Source: Kineosporia sp. NBRC 101731
GTDB taxonomy: Bacteria > Actinomycetota > Actinomycetes > Actinomycetales > Kineosporiaceae
Assembly: GCF_030269305.1 (NCBI RefSeq)
Contig: NZ_BSTC01000002.1
Span: 186,001 to 250,000 of the forward strand
Reading direction: 5' to 3'
DNA: 64,000 nucleotides
In this document: positions 41,608-49,437 of the stretch, piece after piece
How positions within the stretch are numbered: position 1 is the first letter of the stretch
How the letters are laid out: every line of letters starts with the position of its first letter
Program-made: the position numbers and the translations under genes
The notes under the pieces: model-generated
Told to the model about the DNA's origin: nothing
What the model saw: the letters and a program-made list of their open reading frames with translations, nothing else
The model's database searches: none

Positions 41608-42998
41608 GCCTGAACAGCCACCGCCGCCTCGTGGACGGCGGCCGCGACCACGGCGCTGACGTCCGGGTGGAACACGCTGGGCACGATGTACGCGGCGTTG
41701 CGCTCGGAGTCGGTGACCACCCCGGCCAGGGCGCGGGCCGCGGCCAGCAGCAGGTCGGTGGTGATGACCTTGGACTGGGCGTCGAGCAGGCCGCGGAAGA
41801 CCCCGGGGAATGCCAGGACGTTGTTGATCTGGTTGGCGAAGTCGCTGCGGCCGGTGGCGACCACGGTGGCGTGCTGCGAGGCCTCCAGCGGGTCGACCTC
41901 GGGCACCGGGTTCGCCATCGCGAACACCACCGCGTTGGTGGCCATCGTGGCGATGTCGTCGCCGGTGAGGATGCCGGGGGCGGAGACCCCGACGAAGACG
42001 TCGGAACCGGCGAGCGCTTCCTTCAGCGAACCGGTGACCCCGCGCGGGTTGGTGTTCTTCGCGGTCCAGTGCAGGCTCTCCGGCAGACCGGTGCGGGCCG
42101 GGTGCACGACACCCTCGATGTCGCAGACCACCACGTCCTGCGCCCCCGCGGCGAGCAGCAGCTTGAGGATCGCGGTGCCGGCCGCACCCGCGCCCGACAT
42201 CACGATCCGGACCTGGGAGATCTCCTTGCGCACCACCTTGAGCGCGTTCGTCAGCGCGGCCAGGGTGACGATCGCGGTGCCGTGCTGGTCGTCGTGGAAG
42301 ACCGGGATGTCCAGGGCCTCACGCAGACGCTCCTCGACCTGGAAGCAGCGCGGGGCGCTGATGTCCTCGAGGTTGATCCCGGCGAACACCGGGGCGATCC
42401 GGATGACGGTCTCGACGATCTCGTCGACGTCTTGCGTGTCCAGGCAGATCGGGAACGCGTCGATGTCGGCGAAACGCTTGAACAGTGCTGCCTTTCCCTC
42501 CATCACGGGCATCGCGGCGAGCGGGCCGAGGTTGCCCAGGCCGAGCACCGCGGAACCGTCGGTGACCACCGCGACGGTGTTGCGCTTGATGGTCAGACGG
42601 CGTGCGTCCTCGGGGTTCTCGGCGATCGCCTGGCAGACCCGCGCCACCCCGGGGGTGTAGATCAGGGAGAGGTCGTCACGGTTGCGGATCGGCACCTTGG
42701 ACTCGATGCGCAGCTTGCCACCCAGGTGCATCAGGAAGGTCCGGTCGGAGACCTTGCCGATGGTGACACCGGACAGCGAGCGCAGCGAAGCGATCACCTC
42801 GGGCACATGGTCACCGCCGCGCGTGGCGCAGGTGACGTCGACCTGCAGCCGGTCCACGCCGGACGCGGTCACGTCGAGCGCCGTGACGATCGCGCCGGCG
42901 TGCTCGATCGCGTGGGTGAGCTCGCTGACCGCGGTGGACCGGGCCGGCAGTTCCAGCCGGACCGTGATGGAGGAGGAAACACTGGGTGCGCTCGGCAT
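41604..42998 (-). CDS. NAD(P)-dependent malic enzyme with N-terminal ACT domain
   Basis: A 464-residue protein from ATG 42998. Residues about 5-85 form an ACT-like regulatory domain (ITVRLELPARSTAVSELTHAIEHAGAIVTALDVT). The catalytic part shows SLIYTPGVARVC with the catalytic tyrosine, the K ligand in VMEGKAALFKRFADIDAFPICLD, the metal site in INLEDISAPRCF, HDDQHGTAIV, and the Rossmann GAGAAGTAILKLLLAAGA. It decarboxylates malate to pyruvate. An ACT domain on a malic enzyme is a known actinobacterial/firmicute variant and suggests amino acid or other small-molecule control. Coupled to the VanZ gene. Confidence 0.93.
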   Translation of the reverse strand: MPSAPSVSSSITVRLELPARSTAVSELTHAIEHAGAIVTALDVTASGVDRLQVDVTCATRGGDHVPEVIASLRSLSGVTIGKVSDRTFLMHLGGKLRIESKVPIRNRDDLSLIYTPGVARVCQAIAENPEDARRLTIKRNTVAVVTDGSAVLGLGNLGPLAAMPVMEGKAALFKRFADIDAFPICLDTQDVDEIVETVIRIAPVFAGINLEDISAPRCFQVEERLREALDIPVFHDDQHGTAIVTLAALTNALKVVRKEISQVRIVMSGAGAAGTAILKLLLAAGAQDVVVCDIEGVVHPARTGLPESLHWTAKNTNPRGVTGSLKEALAGSDVFVGVSAPGILTGDDIATMATNAVVFAMANPVPEVDPLEASQHATVVATGRSDFANQINNVLAFPGVFRGLLDAQSKVITTDLLLAAARALAGVVTDSERNAAYIVPSVFHPDVSAVVAAAVHEAAVAVQA

Positions 42999-43090
42999 GC
43001 GCCCATTGTGGTCCAACTGTGGTGTGCCGGTGACCATCGCAGGACACCTTGCGGCCGGTTTCGGTGCCGTCGGCCCCTTTAAATATGAAC

Positions 43091-44896
43091 TCAATTCAGC
43101 ACATCCGTGAGGGCACCCGGCTCACCGTCGATGAAGCCCTGGTACTCGTCACAGCCCATCCTCTGCAGAACACCCAGCGTGTCGGCGTCTTCTACGCCCT
43201 CGGCCACCACGAGCAGCCCCAGGCCGTGGCCGAGACCGAGCACCGAGGCCACCACGGCACCGGCCCGCAGTTCGGCGGGCAGGTCGGCGACGAAAGACCG
43301 GTCGACCTTGAGCACGTCGACGGGAAGGCGGCTCACGTACTGCAAGGACGACCAGCCGGTACCGAAATCGTCGAGGGCGATCACCACGCCCAGCGCCTTG
43401 AGCTCTTCCAGCACCTGGCGGGCGGCGACCGGGTCTTCGGAGAATGCGGTCTCGGTGATCTCCAGGACGAGCCGGCCGGGTTCGACCCCGCTCTCGGACA
43501 GGGCGCGCGTGACGGTACGGGTGAGCCGGCCGCTGATCAGCTGCCGGGCCGAGACATTGACGGCGAGCGTGAGCTCCGGGTGCTGGCGGGTCAGGTCGGA
43601 GAGGTCGGCGAGCGACTGCCTGAGCACCCAGTCGCCGAGCTCGACGATGCGGCCGGTGCGCTCGGCGATCGGGAGGAAGACGTCGGGCGCGAGCACGCCC
43701 AGTTCCGGGTGACGCCAGCGCAGCAGCGCCTCGACGCCGGTGATCCGGCGCTCGCCGCAGGTGCGGCGCGACTGGTAGACGAGTTCCAGTTCACCGTCAC
43801 CGACTGCCCGGCGCAGGGCGGTGGCCAGCTCGAGGCGTTCCTCCACATTGTCGCGCAGGCTCGCGTCGAACAGTTCGTAGCGCCCCCGGCCCCGGCCCTT
43901 GGCGTGGTACATCGCGGTGTCGGCGTCGCGCAGCACGCTGGCGACCGGGTCGTCGTCCTCGGGCACGGCGTCGATGACGGTGACCCCCACGCTGACGCCG
44001 GGGGCGACCTCGGCGTCGCCGATGACGATGGGGTCGTCGAGCACCTCGATGATGCGGCTGGCCATGGCGACCGCGTCGTTGACCGCGTCCACGGCCATGA
44101 CCACCACGAACTCGTCACCGCCGAAGCGCGCGACGACGTCGGCGGACCGGCAACGGCGCCGCAGTCGCTGGGCGACCGTGACGAGGACCTGGTCGCCGAC
44201 GGCGTGACCGAGTCCGTCGTTGATGTCCTTGAAACCGTCCAGGTCGCAGAAGAGAACGGCGAGACGGCGCTTGCCCCCGGGACCGGCAGGCCCCTCCCCC
44301 GAACGCAGCCGCGCCATCGACGCGGCCAGCCCTTCCATCAGGACGGTGCGGTTGGGCAGACCGGTCAGGGAGTCGTGGGTGGCACGGTGGTTCAGATCGT
44401 TGTCGCCGGACGGCGGGGCGTCCGGGTCGACGACCCGGTTGACGGCGACCAGCCCGCGTGAGGCACCGGCGTGGTCGTAGAGCGTGGCGACGGTCGACTC
44501 GATCTCGACCACCGCACCGGAGCGGCTGATCTGCCGGACGAACCCGTGCCAGCGCCCCTGCACATGGATGTGGCGCCGGGCGGCCGCCGCGTCACCCTGC
44601 GCGTAGATGGTCTCGATCAGTTCGGTGAGCCGCTGCCCGATCGCGTCACCTGCGAGGATGCCGTACGTGCGTTCCGCGGCCTCGTTCCAGTGGGTGACCA
44701 GCTCGAACCGGTCGATGCCGATCACCGCGTCGGGCAGGATCGGGAGCAGTGAGCCGGTCACGTCGGTCACGGCGGGCACGGCCGGCACCACGGGCACGGC
44801 GGCCACCGGACTGCGTGCGGGCATGCCGAATCCCGGGGGCGCCAGCCGCAGCCCCCGGTCCTGATTCAGATCCGATTGCGTCACGATGCAGCACAC
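43091..44896 (-). CDS. PAS-GGDEF-EAL bifunctional c-di-GMP enzyme
   Basis: A 601-residue soluble protein from GTG 44896 (GTG 44884 is possible). A PAS domain at about 50-160 (LPDAVIGIDRFELVTHWNEAAERTYG) is followed by GGDEF with the active site RFGGDEFVVV intact, and an EAL domain with VEALLRWRHP, EITETAFSED, ALDDFGTGWSSL, LKVDRSFV and VAEGVED intact. Both activities may work, in contrast to the membrane protein at 1803-3902. The tail after GCDEYQGF is short and lacks the aromatic-Pro end usual in EAL domains. The PAS domain probably senses redox state, oxygen or a small molecule. Confidence 0.92.
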   Translation of the reverse strand: MCCIVTQSDLNQDRGLRLAPPGFGMPARSPVAAVPVVPAVPAVTDVTGSLLPILPDAVIGIDRFELVTHWNEAAERTYGILAGDAIGQRLTELIETIYAQGDAAAARRHIHVQGRWHGFVRQISRSGAVVEIESTVATLYDHAGASRGLVAVNRVVDPDAPPSGDNDLNHRATHDSLTGLPNRTVLMEGLAASMARLRSGEGPAGPGGKRRLAVLFCDLDGFKDINDGLGHAVGDQVLVTVAQRLRRRCRSADVVARFGGDEFVVVMAVDAVNDAVAMASRIIEVLDDPIVIGDAEVAPGVSVGVTVIDAVPEDDDPVASVLRDADTAMYHAKGRGRGRYELFDASLRDNVEERLELATALRRAVGDGELELVYQSRRTCGERRITGVEALLRWRHPELGVLAPDVFLPIAERTGRIVELGDWVLRQSLADLSDLTRQHPELTLAVNVSARQLISGRLTRTVTRALSESGVEPGRLVLEITETAFSEDPVAARQVLEELKALGVVIALDDFGTGWSSLQYVSRLPVDVLKVDRSFVADLPAELRAGAVVASVLGLGHGLGLLVVAEGVEDADTLGVLQRMGCDEYQGFIDGEPGALTDVLN

Positions 44897-44977
44897 AGTA
44901 TCTCCCGTGTCGCATTCTGTAACGGCGATTGGCCCGATTCGACCCGTTTCCCGACTGAGAATTTGCTGAGAAAATGA

Positions 44978-45994
44978 TCAGGAACCGCGGACCGTCGACT
45001 CCCGCACGATCAATTCGGGCAGGTAGACGACCTGACGGTGCTGATGCTCGACGCCGCTCTCGTGCGCCTGCGTCTCCTCGGTCAGCAGTTCTGCCGCGGT
45101 GCGGCCGATCTGGTGCCGGGGCTGGCGTACCGACGTCAGGGGCACTGCGGCCGCGGCGGCGAACTCGATGTCGTCGTACCCGACGATGGCGAGATCGTCC
45201 GGCACCCGGATGCGCAGGCGGGTCATCTCCTGCAGCAGCCCCAGGGCCAGGAGGTCGTTCGCGCAGAACGCGGCGGTGGGACGCCGCGAGGCCGGCATGC
45301 CTGCCAGGCGCTGACCGGCGGCCCGCCCCTCGGCCACGGTGAGGGCCGCCGTCGGCAGCACGGTCAGTGCCCCGGCGCCTTCCACCGCACCGCGAAAACC
45401 ACGGAGCCGGTCCTGCACCTGGCCGATGGAGTCCGGCCCGCCGACGAAGGCGAAGCGCTCGTGACCGCTCTCGACCAGGTACTCACCGGCCAGCCGGCCA
45501 CCGTAGACGTCGTCGACCGAGACCGAGCACCAGTCGTCACCACCCGTGCGGTCGACGAGCACCACCGGCACGCCGATACCCGGCAGCGCCGCCCGGCCGA
45601 CCCCACCCGGATCCACCGGCGTGACCAGCACACCGCGCACCCGCTGTTCGAAAAGCAGTTCCAGGTATTCGTGTTCCCGCTGGCGGCTGTTGTCGCTGTT
45701 GCACAGGAACACGGCCAGCCCGGCATCCCGGGCGGCCTCCTCGACGCCCCGGGCGACGTCGGTGAAGAACGGGTTGGCGGCGTCGAGCACCAGGTAGCCG
45801 ATGGTGCGGCTGGCCCCGGCCCGCAGGTGCCGCGCGGACTCGTTACGCACGAAGCCGAGCTTCTCGATCGCGGACTCCACCCGGGAGCGGGTCGCCTCAC
45901 CCACCCGGTCGGGCCGGTTCAGCACGTTGGAGACCGTGCCCACCGAGACCCCGGCCGCGGCCGCGACGTCCTTCACGCTGACCGAGCTGGACAA
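44978..45994 (-). CDS. LacI-family sugar regulator, candidate repressor of rhamnose genes
   Basis: A 338-residue protein. The helix-turn-helix and hinge are VKDVAAAAGVSVGTVSNVLNRPDRVGEATRSRVESAIEKLGFVRNESARHLR, followed by the periplasmic-binding-protein-like core (YLVLDAANPFFTDVARGVEEAAR, GVLVTPVDPGG, VSVDDVYGGRLAGEYLVESGHERFAFVGG). The divergent gene codes for L-rhamnose mutarotase, and LacI-type half-palindromes with TGAAAC/GTTTCA occur near both starts. It is thus probably an autoregulated repressor released by L-rhamnose or a derivative. The specific effector is inferred. Confidence 0.9.
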   Translation of the reverse strand: MSSSVSVKDVAAAAGVSVGTVSNVLNRPDRVGEATRSRVESAIEKLGFVRNESARHLRAGASRTIGYLVLDAANPFFTDVARGVEEAARDAGLAVFLCNSDNSRQREHEYLELLFEQRVRGVLVTPVDPGGVGRAALPGIGVPVVLVDRTGGDDWCSVSVDDVYGGRLAGEYLVESGHERFAFVGGPDSIGQVQDRLRGFRGAVEGAGALTVLPTAALTVAEGRAAGQRLAGMPASRRPTAAFCANDLLALGLLQEMTRLRIRVPDDLAIVGYDDIEFAAAAAVPLTSVRQPRHQIGRTAAELLTEETQAHESGVEHQHRQVVYLPELIVRESTVRGS

Positions 45995-46034
45995 CCGTCC
46001 GCCCCTCTCCGGGATCGCACCACGAACTGCTGAT

Positions 46035-46046
46035 TGAAACGCCTCA
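46035..46046. promoter_or_regulatory. LacI-type operator candidate by the LacI gene
   Basis: TGAAACGCCTCA lies about 40 bases upstream of the LacI gene start. Its left half, TGAAACG, matches the LacI-type half-site; the right half is diverged. It pairs in style with the better site at 46211-46222. Autoregulation is inferred. Confidence 0.4.
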
Positions 46047-46171
46047 GCGCCCCGAGCGCCAGAACCGCTCGCCGCACAGGAGCCCCGTCACGACCTACTC
46101 CGGACATTCTCCCCCACCGCGCCGCTGAACTGCGCCGACAGGACGTCCATGGCCACCAGTGCCTGTGACCC

Positions 46172-46222
46172 TTGACACTAGCGAGCGGCCAGACATAGCG
46201 TCACCGCACCTGAATCGTTTCA
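46172..46222 (+). promoter_or_regulatory. Rhamnose mutarotase promoter with LacI operator
   Basis: A -35 TTGACA (46172-46177) and a -10 TAGCGT (46196-46201) are 18 bases apart. The near-palindrome TGAATCGTTTCA (46211-46222) follows directly, covering about +4 to +15, the classic repressor position. The -10 hexamer is identical to that of pncB. Confidence 0.65.
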
Positions 46223-46251
46223 AACCCCTGGTCTTGCGAGGAACCGAACCC

Positions 46252-46593
46252 ATGAACAGGTACTGCTTCCTGCTGCAGGTCCGGCCTGAGCGGCTCGCCG
46301 AGTACAAGGAGCGTCACGCCGCCGTCTGGCCGGAGATGCTGCGGGCCCTGGCCGACTCCGGCTGGACCAACTACTCGCTCTTCGCCCGCGAGGACGGTCT
46401 GCTGGTCGGCTACGTCGAGGCGCACGACCTGATCGCGGCCCAGGAGGCCATGGCCCGCACCGATGTGAACTCCCGCTGGCAGGAACAGATGGGCGAGTTC
46501 TTCATCGGGCTCGACGGTCGCGCGCCGGACGAGGGTTTCCTGCTGCTGGAGCAGGTCTTCAACCTGGAGGACCAGTTGGGGAAGACCGTCTGA
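46252..46593 (+). CDS. rhaM: L-rhamnose mutarotase
   Basis: A 113-residue protein; GAGGAA precedes ATG 46252. The family pattern is clear: CFLLQVRPERLAEYKERHAAVWPEMLRALADSGWTNYSLFAREDGLLVGYVEAHD with the catalytic His-Trp pair, then NSRWQEQMGEFF. It interconverts the alpha and beta anomers of L-rhamnose. It stands alone with a strong terminator behind it; other rhamnose genes are not in the window. Controlled by the promoter and operator directly upstream. Confidence 0.92.
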   Translation: MNRYCFLLQVRPERLAEYKERHAAVWPEMLRALADSGWTNYSLFAREDGLLVGYVEAHDLIAAQEAMARTDVNSRWQEQMGEFFIGLDGRAPDEGFLLLEQVFNLEDQLGKTV

Positions 46594-46600
46594 CCGGCAC

Positions 46601-46641
46601 GGCGAAGGGCCGGGACCCCAGGGGGTCGCCGGCCCTTCGCC
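46601..46641. terminator. Strong bidirectional terminator hairpin
   Basis: A perfect 13-base stem, GGCGAAGGGCCGG (46601-46613) with CCGGCCCTTCGCC (46629-46641), is extended inward by GACCCC paired with GGGGTC. It lies between the convergent mutarotase and MFS genes and can serve both. No U tract is present. Confidence 0.8.
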
Positions 46642-46654
46642 CGGTTCGGGTTCG

Positions 46655-48313
46655 CTACCTGACGTGCTTGCCCTCGGCGGCGGCACCCGCCGGAACCGGC
46701 TGGGCGTCGTCGACGAGCTCCGAAGGCGACTCACCGACGTCGGACGGCTTCATCGACACGGTCTTGCGCAGCGCGACCTCTTCGATGAAGAGCGTCGCGA
46801 TCAGGCCGACCACACCGACCACCGCGGCCACCAGGAAGATCCGGGCCGTTCCGTCGCCGTACGCGGCGCGCACCACCTCGGCGACCGGGGCGGGCAGGCT
46901 CTTCACGTCGAGCGTGCTGCCGCCCGAGGAAGCGGCGGCGGGGTCGATGCCGATCCCGACCAGGCCCTTCATGATCAGGTCGGTGACGTGGCTGGCCAGG
47001 ATGGCGCCGAGCACCGTGACGCCGACCGCGCCACCGAGCGACCGGAAGAAGGCGATGACGCCACTGGCGGTACCGATGTCGGTGCTGTCGACGGTGTTCT
47101 GCACGGCCAGGACCAGGTTCTGCATCGAGGCACCGACACCGGCGCCGACCAGGACCATGTAGAAGCCGATGAGCACCAGCGAGGTGGTGTGGTCGATGGT
47201 GCCCAGCAGGCCGAAGCCGACCACGAGCAGGGCCACGCCGCCGACGATGTAGCGCTTGTAGTAACCGGTGGAGACGATCAGCCGGCCGACGATGATCGAC
47301 GAGACCATGACGCCGAGCATCAGCGGCATGGTGAGAAGACCGGCCTGGGTGGGCGAGTAACCGCGGGCCACCTGGAAGTACTGCCCCAGGAAGACCGATC
47401 CGCCGAACATCGCGATACCGACGGCGAGCGAGGCGATCACGGCGAGCAGCGTGGTGCGCTTGCTGATGATGGCCGGCGGCACGACCGGCTCCTTGACCCG
47501 GCGCTCCACCACCACGGCGAGGGCCAGGACGACACCGGCACCGACCAGGAACGCGGCGGTCTGCCAGGACATCCAGGCGAAGTCGTCACCGGCGAAGGAG
47601 ACCCAGATCAGCACGGCACTGACAGCCGCGGCGATCAGCGTGGCGCCGGCCCAGTCGATCGAGGCCTTGCGCGGGTGGTGCTCCAGGTGCAGCGTCTTCT
47701 GGATCAGGACCAGGGCGATCACGGCCAGCGGGACACAGACGTAGAAGCACCAGCGCCAGCCCAGCGAGCTGTCGACGATCACACCACCGATGAGCGGGCC
47801 GCTGACGGTCGCGAGCGCCATCACCGAGCCGAGGTAGCCGTTGTAGCGGCCACGCTGACGGGGCGGGATCATCGCGCCGATGACCGTCTGCGACAGGGCG
47901 GTGATGCCACCCATGCCGACGCCCTGGATGACCCGGAAGCCGATCATCATGCCGACGTTCTGCGAGGCGCCGGAGGCGGCCGAGCCGATCACGAAGATCA
48001 CGATCGCCAGCTGGAGCAGGAACTTCTTGTTGAACAGGTCGGAGAGCTTGCCCCAGATCGGGGTGGTGGCCGTCATCGCCAGCAGCGTCGCCGTCACCAG
48101 CCAGGTGTAGGCGCGCTGCGAGCCGTCGAGGTCGGCGATGATCGTGGGCAGCGCGTTGCTGACGATGGTCGAGCTGACCATGCCGACGAACAGGGCGGCG
48201 AGAATACCGACGAGCGCCTCGACGATCTGCCGGTGCGACATCTCGGAGGACGGGGCGCCGGAGGATGGGGGTAAGGACTGCTGCGACGGCGGATTGACCG
48301 TGCTGGAGCTCAT
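46655..48313 (-). CDS. DHA2-family MFS multidrug exporter
   Basis: A 552-residue protein with about 14 hydrophobic helices. The DHA2 markers are present: motif A in GKLSDLFNKKFLLQLAIVIFVIGSAASG, the motif-C region GGITALSQTVIGAMIPPRQRGRYNGYLGSVMALATVSGPLIGGVIVDS, and the long helices 13-14. It should export drugs or toxic metabolites by proton antiport. Its start overlaps the stop of the MarR gene by four bases, so regulator and pump are translationally coupled. The MarR-site palindrome upstream of the regulator thus controls both. Confidence 0.92.
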   Translation of the reverse strand: MSSSTVNPPSQQSLPPSSGAPSSEMSHRQIVEALVGILAALFVGMVSSTIVSNALPTIIADLDGSQRAYTWLVTATLLAMTATTPIWGKLSDLFNKKFLLQLAIVIFVIGSAASGASQNVGMMIGFRVIQGVGMGGITALSQTVIGAMIPPRQRGRYNGYLGSVMALATVSGPLIGGVIVDSSLGWRWCFYVCVPLAVIALVLIQKTLHLEHHPRKASIDWAGATLIAAAVSAVLIWVSFAGDDFAWMSWQTAAFLVGAGVVLALAVVVERRVKEPVVPPAIISKRTTLLAVIASLAVGIAMFGGSVFLGQYFQVARGYSPTQAGLLTMPLMLGVMVSSIIVGRLIVSTGYYKRYIVGGVALLVVGFGLLGTIDHTTSLVLIGFYMVLVGAGVGASMQNLVLAVQNTVDSTDIGTASGVIAFFRSLGGAVGVTVLGAILASHVTDLIMKGLVGIGIDPAAASSGGSTLDVKSLPAPVAEVVRAAYGDGTARIFLVAAVVGVVGLIATLFIEEVALRKTVSMKPSDVGESPSELVDDAQPVPAGAAAEGKHVR

Positions 48314-48840
48314 GAGTGGACCTTTCTCGTACTGCTGGATGTCGCTTCTCCGGTGCCTGCCGCGCGGTGCGCCGTCGCATCGCCCCGGTGGAGCGCCGGA
48401 TCGTTGTGAATGACCTGCTGAAGTGCCTCGTCCAGCCGGAGGAGCTGGGCACAGAGCGACTGCGCCTCCCCGTCCGTCCAGCCGTCCAGGGCCTTCATCA
48501 CCAGAGCGGCCCGGTGTGAACGCATGTCGTCCAGGCGCTGCCGTCCGGCCTCGGTGACGTGAGCCAGCCAGGCCCGGCCGTCCTGCGGGTCAGGCCGGCG
48601 GGCGGTCAGGCCCACCGTCTCCAGCACCGCCAGCTGACGGCTGACCACCGAGTTGTCGACCCCCAGGACCTCGGCGAGGCACGAGGAGCGAACCTCCCCG
48701 AGGCTCTCGACCTGACTGAGCACCATCAGCGAGCTCAGCGAGAGCCGATCGGCTTCCTTACCGGAGAGGGCCTTCATCGAACGGCCCACGGACTGCATCT
48801 GAAGGAACAGGTCGGAGACCGCTTCGGCGGTGACAGACAT
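48310..48840 (-). CDS. MarR-family regulator of the coupled MFS exporter
   Basis: A 176-residue protein from ATG 48840 with GAAGG upstream. The winged helix is seen in LSLSSLMVLSQVESLGEVRSSCLAEVLGVDNSVVSRQLAVLETVGLTARRPDPQDGRAWLAHVTEAGRQRL. The tail is Ala/Thr/Ser-rich. It is translationally coupled to the exporter gene (ATGA) and divergent from another MarR gene at 48940. The palindrome in the shared promoter covers its -35 box. A drug or aromatic ligand probably relieves repression, as for other MarR-exporter pairs. Confidence 0.9.
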   Translation of the reverse strand: MSVTAEAVSDLFLQMQSVGRSMKALSGKEADRLSLSSLMVLSQVESLGEVRSSCLAEVLGVDNSVVSRQLAVLETVGLTARRPDPQDGRAWLAHVTEAGRQRLDDMRSHRAALVMKALDGWTDGEAQSLCAQLLRLDEALQQVIHNDPALHRGDATAHRAAGTGEATSSSTRKVHS

Positions 48841-48878
48841 GGCCGCCTTCTTCCAAGGATGTTTGCTTGCCTCACACA

Positions 48879-48931
48879 ACTATAAAGGGAACCGTTGCAC
48901 AGGGCAACTAATTCCCCGGACCGCTTATAGG
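48879..48931. promoter_or_regulatory. Divergent MarR promoter region with operator
   Basis: For the minus gene, -35 TTGCCC (48902-48907) and -10 TATAGT (48879-48884) lie 17 bases apart. The palindrome GTTGC-N5-GCAAC (48894-48908) overlaps that -35. For the plus gene a -10 TATAGG (48926-48931) sits nine bases before GTG 48940, which predicts a leaderless message. Confidence 0.6.
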
Positions 48932-48939
48932 GTGGCCGT

Positions 48940-49437
48940 GTGTCACCAGACGATCTCGAGCACGTCCCGGCCACCCCCGGGGCCGGGGAACACCTGCCCA
49001 CCGCGTTCACCACGATCGAGCAGGAGCTCACGGTGTTCGTCCGGCGGGCCCGGGGCTTCTCCGCCCAGATGTCCCGCGAGTTCCATCCCGACCTGGAGCC
49101 GGGCGCCTACGCGATGCTGCTCTGGCTCGACGACGTGGGCTCGGCCCGGATGACGGAGATGGCCTCGTACTTCGGCATCGGCAAGCCGACCGTCTCGCGG
49201 CAGCTGCAGCTGATGGAGAAGCTTGACCTGATCGCCCGCGAGGTCGATGAGAAGGACCGGCGGGCCCAGCGGCTCACCCTGACCGAGAACGGCGCCGCCC
49301 TGGTCCACCGGGCGCGCGGGGCCCGGCGGGAGAGCTTCCGGGTGAAGTTCGGCGACTGGCCGGCCGAGGACGTGGACCGGCTGGCCGAGCTGCTGACCCG
49401 TCTCAACGAAAGCCTGAGCAAGCCCAACAGCCAGTGA
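48940..49437 (+). CDS. MarR-family regulator coupled to a disulfide oxidoreductase
   Basis: A 165-residue protein from GTG 48940, probably read from a leaderless transcript. The winged helix is in LEPGAYAMLLWLDDVGSARMTEMASYFGIGKPTVSRQLQLMEKLDLIAREVDEKDRRAQRLTLTENGAAL. No cysteine is present, so it is not a thiol-switch (OhrR-like) member. It is divergent from the other MarR gene and overlaps the following oxidoreductase gene by four bases (GTGA). A role in controlling that oxidoreductase is inferred from coupling. Confidence 0.9.
   Translation: MSPDDLEHVPATPGAGEHLPTAFTTIEQELTVFVRRARGFSAQMSREFHPDLEPGAYAMLLWLDDVGSARMTEMASYFGIGKPTVSRQLQLMEKLDLIAREVDEKDRRAQRLTLTENGAALVHRARGARRESFRVKFGDWPAEDVDRLAELLTRLNESLSKPNSQ

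Noticed and set aside
46664-48274. 536-codon plus-strand frame opposite the DHA2 exporter
   Set aside because: Product is Asp/His/Arg/Gln-rich without hydrophobic core; a composition artefact of antisense to a membrane protein.
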